Assembly: GCF_008386695.1 (NCBI RefSeq)
Contig: NZ_VUOC01000004.1
Location: 2,952,576-3,016,575 of the forward strand
DNA: 64,000 nucleotides
Direction of reading: 5' to 3'
Source: Chitinophaga agrisoli
GTDB lineage: Bacteria; Bacteroidota; Bacteroidia; Chitinophagales; Chitinophagaceae
Position numbers and translations under genes: made by a program
Shown: piece by piece, positions 28,034-34,770 of the stretch
Layout of the letters: each line of letters opens with the position of its first letter
Position numbering within the stretch: the stretch's first letter is position 1
The notes under the pieces: generated by a model
Told to the model about the DNA's origin: nothing
What the model saw: only the letters and a program-made list of their open reading frames with translations
Databases searched by the model: none

Positions 28034-28068
28034 AAAAGCGGCAGAAAAAAATTGTTCCTGCCGCTTTT
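28034..28068 (-). terminator. Hairpin between rpoZ and coaBC
   Basis: Perfect 11-bp stem (AAAAGCGGCAG with CTGCCGCTTTT). On the minus strand it is followed by GTTTTG, so it is a plausible terminator of the bamD-rpoZ message about 100 nt past rpoZ. It may be only partial, since coaBC and later genes run in the same direction. Confidence 0.7.
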
Positions 28069-28163
28069 CATATCGTTAACTGTTAACAGTCCGCAGGTTA
28101 TACAACAGCCACCCGTTACCGGATTGCCTGCTGTTATTATGCTGCCAACTGCCAGTTATAAAC

Positions 28164-28505
28164 TCAACTGTACAGATCATCATCATTCCTGCGGAAGTAG
28201 ATCTTATCTTCCAGGAATTCTGCTGTAGCCTGGATAGCCGGATTAGCCATCCTCTCATAGAAGCGGGAGATCTCGATCTGCTCTTTGTTCTCGTGCACTT
28301 CTTCCAGATTATCCGTATGGCTGGCAAATTCTTCCAGTTTGGAATGCAACTCTTCCTTCACAGATATGTTGATCTGGTTGGCGCGCTTAGCAATAACGGC
28401 AATTGATTCATATAAATTGCCTGTTTTGCTTTTGATCTCTGTGGTACTTTTTGTTTCTACCCAGGGATTGAGACTACTGGTTAGACTTCTCTTTATTTTG
28501 CTCAT
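28164..28505 (-). CDS. rpoZ: RNA polymerase omega subunit (RpoZ/Rpb6-like)
   Basis: 113-aa Bacteroidota-type omega subunit, which stabilises the beta' subunit. The Rpb6-like core is the segment TGNLYESIAVIAKRANQI (about 28-45), followed by a charged helical region (KEELHSKLEEFASH) and a lineage-specific tail. Its start overlaps the end of bamD by 32 nt, the arrangement typical of this phylum. Confidence 0.85.
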   Translation of the reverse strand: MSKIKRSLTSSLNPWVETKSTTEIKSKTGNLYESIAVIAKRANQINISVKEELHSKLEEFASHTDNLEEVHENKEQIEISRFYERMANPAIQATAEFLEDKIYFRRNDDDLYS

Positions 28506-29430
28506 TGGAAGGTTTGTTAGTGTTTTGAAAGCTATTATTGATCGTGCTGTTTGTATTCAGCATGTTATTTATGTCGTTCTTCTGCCTGGCGGCGCGGCGG
28601 GCGCGCTCTTTTTCGATCTTGGCAGTTTCGCTGTCCAGCGTTTTGATATTGGTCTGCGCCAGGGCATAATAATGCTCCGCGTCAGGCTTGATCTTACTGG
28701 AAGGATAGTGATCTGCAAAGTCCATATATTCTGTTACCACCTCTTCATAGCGCTCTTTCTGCCTTTCAATGATGCTGTTCTTGGCATAATTAAAATAGGC
28801 TTTGATGGCCATGAGCTTGTATTCGTCGCTTTTATCGGAATCCGGGTAATTGCGCTGCAGCCCTTTAAAGGCAATAGCGGCGGACTTATAATATCCCAGG
28901 TTATAATACAGCTCTGCGCTGTTATATTCCTTTTTCTCCAGCTTACGGCGGCACAGCTCAATCACCAGGTTGGCTTCCGCTACCTTATCTGAGGTGGGAT
29001 AACTGTTGATGTATGTCTGCATGGCAGAAATGGCCTTTACCGTATTGGTCTGGTCCAGGTTCACCTTGGGCGACTGTTTATAATAACAATAGGCCTGCAT
29101 ATAATCTACTTCAGTAGCATGCGGGCTGTTAGGGAACGCGTCCAGGTAATTCTTGAAGTGGAAGGCGGCCTGCACATAATCCTTTACATAGTAAGAACAG
29201 TAAGCGTAGTTGTAATAGATAGGTTCAAACTTATCAGTGCCTTTATATACGGGGAACAGTTCCTCATACAGGAGCTGTGCCTGGGTATATTTCTTCTTTT
29301 TGTAGAGTTTATCGGCATAAGCCAGCTTCTTCGAGAAGTCTTTGCTTTTCTCGATCCGGCGCAATTCCATATTGCACGAAGTGGCTACTACCAGTGTAAA
29401 AAGAGTAAGATATATAAAAATTTTGCGCAT
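28474..29430 (-). CDS. bamD: Outer membrane protein assembly factor BamD
   Basis: 318-aa outer-membrane lipoprotein of the BAM complex, which inserts beta-barrel proteins such as SprA. Lipoprotein signal with acylated Cys19 (LVVATSCNMEL). Then five TPR-like repeats (about 30-265: KLYKKKKYTQAQLLYEEL, PIYYNYAYCSYYVKDY, KAISAMQTYINSYP, ELYYNLGYYKSAAIAF, EYMDFADHYPSSK) matching the YfiO fold. The C-terminal 50 residues are charged then Asn/Gln/Ser-rich and probably disordered. First gene of the minus-strand run to the CoA transferase. A minus-strand TAACTTTG (29441-29448) fits the -7 consensus but would give a leader of only a few nucleotides. Confidence 0.93.
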   Translation of the reverse strand: MRKIFIYLTLFTLVVATSCNMELRRIEKSKDFSKKLAYADKLYKKKKYTQAQLLYEELFPVYKGTDKFEPIYYNYAYCSYYVKDYVQAAFHFKNYLDAFPNSPHATEVDYMQAYCYYKQSPKVNLDQTNTVKAISAMQTYINSYPTSDKVAEANLVIELCRRKLEKKEYNSAELYYNLGYYKSAAIAFKGLQRNYPDSDKSDEYKLMAIKAYFNYAKNSIIERQKERYEEVVTEYMDFADHYPSSKIKPDAEHYYALAQTNIKTLDSETAKIEKERARRAARQKNDINNMLNTNSTINNSFQNTNKPSNEQNKEKSNQ

Positions 29431-30111
29431 AAAAGAAGGGCAAAGTTAAGAATTAAATGTAAATGTAAGGCGCGGGGATATTGGCCGTTGTTAAAATTTT
29501 GCAAAAATGAGATGGGACGGGCCGTAGCGGGCGGTGAAGGGAAGGCGGATGGGGGTGGGTGGGCAGGTTGGCGCGGCGACGGCAGGCAGACTGGAATGCA
29601 GGCGGGTAAGGGTTTATGAGGATCCGGATGCAGCCAGCAAGATTGGCTGACGGGGCGCTGAGGGCAGCGGAAAGTACAGGCCGATGGGGCGCACAGGAGA
29701 CCGGATGCAGGCAAACCGGGGCACAATGGGAAAACTGATCGCGTAAAAGGACTACCTGATCACAGGAAGTGGAGAAATGTGGGAGAAATCCGGGAAACTG
29801 GCTGCTATAGTGGGTTTTCTGAACCCGTATCCGGCTAACCGGAGATCCCTATGGTCACAAAACAGCCGATTATCCTCCGCTTTTCCCTAAAAGCCCTCAC
29901 CCGAATCCCGTTTACGCCCCCGCTATAGACCCAGACAGCCACCGGGAAATTACCGGCACCCCAAAACAGGCCGGTCCTCGCCCCGTAACCCCGTACCAGG
30001 ACTAAAAAAGCCTGCTGTAAACCTAAAACAGGATCTTCTGACAACAGTGTAAACCTATATCAGGACTAGACCATCATCCCCAATCCCACTCCCACACTAC
30101 GTTACAAGTAG

Positions 30112-30165
30112 GATAAAGCATAGATAAGGTATTCCTTATAAGATATGCTTTATCTATGCTTCATC
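30112..30165. repeat. AT-rich imperfect inverted repeat
   Basis: Arms of about 17 nt (30112-30128 and 30149-30165) share the core AAGCATAGATAA in opposite orientation with two mismatches and a 20-nt spacer. It lies between the C-rich segment and the DnaA-box row. It could be a hairpin, an operator or an easily melted element. Confidence 0.6.
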
Positions 30166-30388
30166 TATACTATATGTATGCAGCATCAATGGTTGATCCA
30201 ATTCTTCAGTACGCACAACCGCCGGCCTACCCCAGGATGATCCACGGGCATGACTAAATCCCCCTGCCAGGGGAGCATAATCAGACTTTGTCAATACAAC
30301 GAATCGGCTATAGTTGCCTGATGAGCAGGCTATAAAGGGGTCATGTGAATATCAGGCGTGAAAAAGCGGTGGAGAACCGCCCTACCCC

Positions 30389-30510
30389 TTATCCACCAAG
30401 AAACACACACTATTCACAGGTTATCCACATTTCACTCATCACTATCCACATCAAAATGGGCATAAATCCACTTAGCGCCAATATTTTAGGCAGTCTATCC
30501 CTGTGGAAAA
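30389..30510 (+). promoter_or_regulatory. Phased DnaA-box cluster
   Basis: Same-strand nonamers: TTATCCACC at 30389, CTATTCACA at 30410, perfect TTATCCACA at 30421 and CTATCCACA at 30442. The start-to-start spacings are 21, 11 and 21 nt, i.e. whole helical turns. A reverse-orientation box TGTGGAAAA (30502-30510) fits the relaxed TTWTNCACA pattern. Confidence 0.6.
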
Positions 30511-30535
30511 AATTTACAATTCATTTTTTCGTTAA

Positions 30536-30561
30536 AAAGTGGGAAAAAGTGTTATTTTGTG
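30536..30561 (+). promoter_or_regulatory. Putative MraZ operator: three GTG boxes
   Basis: AAAGTG at 30536 and 30546 and TTTGTG at 30556 repeat at exactly 10 nt, about 35-60 nt before the mraZ ATG. MraZ proteins are known to autoregulate by binding closely spaced GTG-containing direct repeats in front of their own operon, so this is very likely the autoregulatory site. The third box overlaps a possible -7 element (TATTTTG). Confidence 0.65.
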
Positions 30562-30596
30562 TTAGAAATGGATTTCAAGGTCTTTCGCCCCACTGT

Positions 30597-31052
30597 ATGA
30601 CAGGTTTTCTTGGAGAATATGAGGCTACGCTGGATGCAAAAGGGCGCTTTTTACTACCTGCTGGATTTAAAAAGCAGTTAGCAGACGGCGCCGGGGAACA
30701 GTTTGTACTGAACAGAGGGTTTGAAAAGTGTTTGACCTTGTATCCCATGAATGAATGGCAGCCCATTTTTGAGCGTATCAGCAAGTTGAATGATTTTGAT
30801 CCGAAAGTTAGGGAATTCCGCCGCTATTTCCTGAACGGCGCCACCATTTTGGAGCTGGATAGTGCGGGGCGGTTGCTGATCCCCAAAAACCTGATGGCAT
30901 ATGCCTCACTGGAAAAGGACATTGTATTGGCTGCGGCCACTAACAAAATAGAGATCTGGGATATAAGTAAGTACCAGGAGTTCTTTGAAAATTTCTCACC
31001 AGGGGCCTTCAGTGATCTGGCGCAACAGGTGATGACAGGAAACATGGAGTAA
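30597..31052 (+). CDS. mraZ: MraZ, division/cell wall cluster transcriptional regulator
   Basis: 151-aa double-AbrB-fold DNA-binding protein that controls the dcw operon. The family N-terminus MTGFLGEYEATLDAKGRFLLPA is present, and the second repeat (about 80-130) has LELDSAGRLLIPKNL. The frame stays open further upstream, but the conserved N-terminus and the upstream operator fix this start. First gene of the 17-kb plus-strand cluster. Its TAA stop starts a GTAATTA-type repeat array. Confidence 0.96.
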   Translation: MTGFLGEYEATLDAKGRFLLPAGFKKQLADGAGEQFVLNRGFEKCLTLYPMNEWQPIFERISKLNDFDPKVREFRRYFLNGATILELDSAGRLLIPKNLMAYASLEKDIVLAAATNKIEIWDISKYQEFFENFSPGAFSDLAQQVMTGNME

Positions 31053-31209
31053 TTAGTAACTACTGATTACGAATTACAAATGGGACCGGAGCCACTTTTC
31101 TATCAATGGCCCATCATGATTTGTAATCGCATGATCAGCAATTGTAACGCGTTTCCCATAAGCTGCTGCCTTCATCATTCGTAATTAGTAATTAGTAATT
31201 AGTAATTGA
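31050..31209. repeat. GTAATTA heptamer arrays flanking the mraZ-rsmH gap
   Basis: Degenerate TAATTAG/GATTACGAATTAC units begin at the mraZ stop. Three to four perfect GTAATTA heptamers (about 31180-31208) end just before the rsmH start. The two ends are partly complementary, so a long-range hairpin is possible. Confidence 0.65.
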
Positions 31210-31211
31210 CT

Positions 31212-32114
31212 ATGTATCATTTGCCCGTACTGCTGCAGGAAGTGATTGACAACCTGCAGATCCGCCCTGACGGCACATATGTAGACGCCACCTTTGGCGG
31301 CGGCGGGCACTCCCGCGCCATCCTCTCCCACCTGGGCGAAAATGGCCGGCTGCTGGTCTTTGACCAGGATGAAGACGCCTACCGCAACCGCATAGAAGAT
31401 GAGCGCGTCACCTTTGTGCAACAGAATTTCCGCCACCTGCAACGTTTCCTGAAACTGCATAAAGCAACAGAAGTAGACGGCATACTGGCAGACCTGGGCG
31501 TTTCCAGCTACCAGTTTGATACTGCAGAAAGAGGCTTCAGCACCCGTTTTGAAGGTAACATGGACATGCGCATGGACCAACGCGCCCCCCTCACCGCATC
31601 ACAAGTGCTGCAAACCTATTCTGAACAACGGCTACACTTGCTGTTCCAGGATTACGGGGAAGTGACCAATGCCCGCACCTTGGCTAAAACCATTGTGCAG
31701 CAACGCAAAACAAACCCGCTGCGCACCATCGGCGAATTCAAGTCCATGATACAGCCCATCGTAAAAGGCAATCCCCAGAAATACCTGGCACAGGTGTTCC
31801 AGGCGCTGCGGATAGTAGTGAACGATGAGCTGGGCGCATTGAAAGAGCTGTTAGAACAATCGGCCCAGGTATTAAAACCAGGGGGAAGGCTGGCCATGAT
31901 CACCTTCCATTCACTGGAAGACCGGCTGGTGAAGAATTTCATGAAAACCGGACAATTCGAGATCCAGGACAATACGTACGCTTTCACCACCGACACTCCC
32001 CCTAAGACCTTCCAATTGATTACCAAAAAACCAATAGTTGCCGGCGCTGCAGAGTTGAAGCAGAACACGAGATCAAGAAGCGCCAAATTAAGAGTAGCAG
32101 AGAAAATTGGATAA
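31212..32114 (+). CDS. rsmH: 16S rRNA (cytosine1402-N4)-methyltransferase (RsmH/MraW)
   Basis: SAM-dependent enzyme that methylates C1402 of 16S rRNA in the decoding centre. 300 aa from ATG (MYHLPVLLQEVIDNL); a TTG two codons earlier is in frame but less likely. SAM-binding glycine loop DATFGGGGHS, FDQDEDAY and the catalytic-region ILADLGVSSYQFD are present, and the C-terminal NTRSRSAKLRVAEKI is the family signature. Second gene of the dcw cluster. The TAA stop abuts an octamer repeat. Confidence 0.96.
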   Translation: MYHLPVLLQEVIDNLQIRPDGTYVDATFGGGGHSRAILSHLGENGRLLVFDQDEDAYRNRIEDERVTFVQQNFRHLQRFLKLHKATEVDGILADLGVSSYQFDTAERGFSTRFEGNMDMRMDQRAPLTASQVLQTYSEQRLHLLFQDYGEVTNARTLAKTIVQQRKTNPLRTIGEFKSMIQPIVKGNPQKYLAQVFQALRIVVNDELGALKELLEQSAQVLKPGGRLAMITFHSLEDRLVKNFMKTGQFEIQDNTYAFTTDTPPKTFQLITKKPIVAGAAELKQNTRSRSAKLRVAEKIG

Positions 32115-32200
32115 TGTGCCGCTATACTGAACCGTTTTAATAGCAGCAGCAGATCAGCACAGCCAATCAGCATATTAGCACATTAGTACATTAGTACATG
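32112..32200. repeat. Inverted octamer repeat between rsmH and ftsL
   Basis: TAATGTGC begins at the rsmH stop. The complementary array GCACATTA/GTACATTA (about 32163-32200) closes the gap just before ftsL. Confidence 0.6.
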
Positions 32201-32209
32201 AGTTAGATT

Positions 32210-32587
32210 ATGAAGGAAGAGATAGCAGATATTGAACAGGAGGAAATACAGGAACCGGCGCCAGAGGAAACAACCGGCCAGAAACGGGAATGGCGCTTAC
32301 GCATCAACTACCGCGCACTGGTCGCCAATATGCCCTTTATCCTGTTCCTAAGCCTGCTGGCGCTGGTGTACATCGCCAACAGCCACCTGGCAGAGAAGAA
32401 GATCCGCCGCATCAATAAATTGGGCAAAGAGATCAAAGAACTGCGCTGGGAATACCTGAATGTGAAAAGTGAGCTGATGTTCCGTAGCAAAATGAGCGAA
32501 GTGAGCAAAGCCGTGGAGCCCCTGGGGCTTAAATCCCTGAACAATCCACCGCAGAAGATCGAAATAAAGAAAAAGGAGGACGAATAG
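32210..32587 (+). CDS. ftsL: FtsL-like divisome protein
   Basis: 125-aa bitopic membrane protein in the ftsL position. Acidic cytoplasmic N-terminus (1-35), one membrane span (about 44-64, NMPFILFLSLLALVYIANSH), then a periplasmic coiled coil (about 66-105, EKKIRRINKLGKEIKELRWE) with heptad leucines. FtsL recruits and activates FtsW-FtsI together with FtsQ and FtsB. No FtsB gene is adjacent. Sequence identity in this family is low, so the call rests on topology and position. Confidence 0.85.
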   Translation: MKEEIADIEQEEIQEPAPEETTGQKREWRLRINYRALVANMPFILFLSLLALVYIANSHLAEKKIRRINKLGKEIKELRWEYLNVKSELMFRSKMSEVSKAVEPLGLKSLNNPPQKIEIKKKEDE

Positions 32588-32664
32588 GAAAATTCACCCG
32601 TACAAACTCCTTCACGACATGTAAACAAAGCGGCCTGCAAAAAGGCCCTAACCATACACAGAAT

Positions 32665-34770
32665 TTGGAAGTAAAAAAAGATATACTCTGGCGTGTTTAC
32701 CTGTGCTTTATCGGCATGGTGCTGTTTGGTTTGGTAATACTGGCTAAGGTGTTCATCCTGCAAAATGTAGACGGCAACTACTGGCGCAGCATGGCCGATA
32801 GCCTGCATACCAGCTATGTATCCCTGGATGCTGAAAGAGGTACCATTTATTCGGAGGAAGGGCGCATGCTCTCTACCTCCATCCCGTATTTTGATGTAAG
32901 GATCGATTTTGCAGCCGATGGCCTGCGCGATAAAAACGGACAGATATTCAAGGAGAACCTGGATTCCCTGTCAGACGCCCTCTCCACCCTGTTTGGCGAC
33001 CGCACCGCGGGCGAATACAAACAGCTGCTGCGGGAAGGCTATAAAAGTAAGGACCGTTACTTTCTGCTGAAACGTAATGTGCCTTTTAACCAGTTCCAGC
33101 AAATACGCAATTTCCCCATGTTCCGCCTGGGCGCCAACAAAGGGGGAATGATAGCGGAAACCAGGAACAAACGCATTAATCCCTTTAAGCTGCTGGCCAA
33201 CAGGACCATCGGCCTCTCCAGGGAGAATGCGCAGAATGTAGGATTAGAACGTACCTACGATAGTTACCTGAAAGGGGTAACCGGTAAAAGGCTGATGCGC
33301 CGTATAGCTGGCGGCACCTATGTACCCGTAGAAGGATATGATATTGAGCCGGAGAACGGCCGCGACGTACACACCACAATAGACGTGAATATGCAGGATA
33401 TAGTGGAAACCGCCCTGATGAACATGATGGTGGAGAACGAAGCGGAGCACGGCGCCTGCGTACTCATGGAGGTAAAGACCGGCAAGATCAAAGCGATTGC
33501 AAACCTGGGCCGGCAGCCGGATGGCAGCTACTGGGAGAACATGAACTACGCCTTGCAGGTAGGTGAACCGGGATCCACCTTTAAACTGGCCACCGTGATC
33601 GCCGTGCTGGAAGATAAGTACACTACCATGAACGGCATGGTAGACCTGAATTACGGCCGCTGGCAGGTTGGGCGCAGAACGGTATACGACTCCGAACCGC
33701 ACCACCGTACCAATGTGACCATTAAACAGGCCTTTGAGCTGAGCTCTAATGTGGGGATGGCCAAACTGGCCTATCAATATTACAGTAAACAGCCCAACAG
33801 CTTTGTAGCGCACCTGAAGAGACTGCAGCTGGATAAACGTACCAGCATCGATATTGAAGGGGAAGGACAGCCGGTGATAAAGACCACCGCTTCCAAAACC
33901 TGGAGCGCTACTACCCTGCCCTGGATGGCTTTTGGATATGAAGTGCTCATCAGCCCGTTGCAGACCTGCATGCTGTATAACGCAGTAGCGAACAACGGTA
34001 AAATGATGAAGCCCTACCTGGTGAACAACATCATGGAATACGGCGAAGTAGTGAAACAGTTTGAGCCCGTGACCGTGATGGACAGCATCTGCTCCCAGAG
34101 CACGCTGCGCCAGGTGAAGCGGATGCTGGAAGGCGTAGTCCTGGAAGGCACCGCAAAAAAACTGTATACCCCCTATTACTCCTTTGCAGGCAAAACCGGC
34201 ACCGCGCTGGTAGCCAATGGTAAAAGGGGTTATGCAGACAAGATCTACCAATCCTCATTTGCCGGTTATTTTCCGGCCAATGATCCGCAGTATACCTGCG
34301 TGGTGGTGATCAAGAACAAACCGCATGCACCGCGGTTTTACGGCGCTTCTGTAGCAGGCCCGGTGTTCCGCGAAGTAGCGGATAAACTGTACGCCATCGC
34401 CATAGAAAAACAACAGCCGCTGAAAACCCGGGTGAAGATAGATTCCCTGCTGGGCCTCAAAAACGGCAAAGGCACGGAACTGAAACAGATCCTCACCACC
34501 CTGAAACTGCCCTGGGAAGGCGACGTAACCAGCACCAACTGGGTAAGCGCCACCGTAAACGAGCAGCAAAAGGTAGAGCTGGATCCTGTGAAACAGGTAA
34601 AAGGCGCAGTACCGGATGTAACGGGCATGGGGTTGAAGGATGCGCTGTACCTGCTGGAAAACGCCGGCCTGCGGGTAGAGATCAGGGGCGCGGGCAAGGT
34701 AACCTCCCAATCCATACCCGGTGGTACAAGGATCGCGAGGGATCAGAAGATCGTAATAGAATTGAGCTAA
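32665..34770 (+). CDS. ftsI: Penicillin-binding protein FtsI (PBP3-like) with PASTA domain
   Basis: Septal peptidoglycan transpeptidase partnering FtsW. 701 aa: short cytoplasmic part, one membrane span (about 10-32), PBP dimerisation domain (about 55-220), transpeptidase domain (about 240-580) with Ser304 in STFK, SSN in ELSSNVGMAK and K510 in GKTGTA, and a C-terminal PASTA domain (about 648-701, VPDVTGMGLKDALYLL). The start is TTG; no ATG is in frame upstream and the membrane anchor follows at once. The stop overlaps the murE start by one base (TAATG), implying translational coupling. Confidence 0.95.
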   Translation: MEVKKDILWRVYLCFIGMVLFGLVILAKVFILQNVDGNYWRSMADSLHTSYVSLDAERGTIYSEEGRMLSTSIPYFDVRIDFAADGLRDKNGQIFKENLDSLSDALSTLFGDRTAGEYKQLLREGYKSKDRYFLLKRNVPFNQFQQIRNFPMFRLGANKGGMIAETRNKRINPFKLLANRTIGLSRENAQNVGLERTYDSYLKGVTGKRLMRRIAGGTYVPVEGYDIEPENGRDVHTTIDVNMQDIVETALMNMMVENEAEHGACVLMEVKTGKIKAIANLGRQPDGSYWENMNYALQVGEPGSTFKLATVIAVLEDKYTTMNGMVDLNYGRWQVGRRTVYDSEPHHRTNVTIKQAFELSSNVGMAKLAYQYYSKQPNSFVAHLKRLQLDKRTSIDIEGEGQPVIKTTASKTWSATTLPWMAFGYEVLISPLQTCMLYNAVANNGKMMKPYLVNNIMEYGEVVKQFEPVTVMDSICSQSTLRQVKRMLEGVVLEGTAKKLYTPYYSFAGKTGTALVANGKRGYADKIYQSSFAGYFPANDPQYTCVVVIKNKPHAPRFYGASVAGPVFREVADKLYAIAIEKQQPLKTRVKIDSLLGLKNGKGTELKQILTTLKLPWEGDVTSTNWVSATVNEQQKVELDPVKQVKGAVPDVTGMGLKDALYLLENAGLRVEIRGAGKVTSQSIPGGTRIARDQKIVIELS

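Larger units (their letters stand above)
30340..30570. other. Candidate replication origin (oriC-like) or DnaA-responsive region
   Basis: A row of DnaA-box-like nonamers (30389-30450) is followed by a reverse box (30502-30510) and an AT-rich stretch (about 30481-30570) that could be an unwinding element. Genes on the left run mostly minus and those on the right all plus, so transcription leaves this point in both directions, as is usual at origins. dnaA itself is not in the window, and local coding sequence gave no clear G-C skew in the few lines I counted. An alternative is DnaA control of bamD and mraZ transcription. Confidence 0.45.
29431..30596. other. 1.17-kb non-coding gap between divergent bamD and mraZ
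   Basis: No convincing gene on either strand. In order: bamD promoter zone; a strongly G-rich plus strand to about 29820 (my count for 29521-29820: 126 G, 55 C) with small hairpins such as CAGCCA/TGGCTG at 29631-29649 and degenerate GGATGCAGGC copies; an abrupt switch to C-rich (29821-30120: 50 G, 105 C); a 32-nt-period direct repeat (TGTAAACCTA at 30016 and 30048, each followed by CAGGA); an AT-rich inverted repeat at 30112-30165; DnaA-box-like nonamers; and the mraZ control region. Could include an unannotated structured RNA, but none that I recognise. Confidence 0.8.

Noticed and set aside
29461-29820. RNase P RNA, tmRNA or SRP RNA in the G-rich block
   Set aside because: None of the conserved core sequences of these RNAs is present; only generic hairpins are seen.
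29835-30044. Minus-strand 69-codon frame in the 1.17-kb gap
   Set aside because: Composition follows the C-rich skew rather than protein coding, there is no leader signal, and no recognisable protein results.
30345-30596. Longer mraZ with an 84-codon N-terminal extension
   Set aside because: The extension would cover the DnaA boxes and operator, and MraZ proteins begin at the MTGFLGEY position.
33244-34251. 335-codon minus-strand frame opposite ftsI
   Set aside because: Shadow of the transpeptidase gene.
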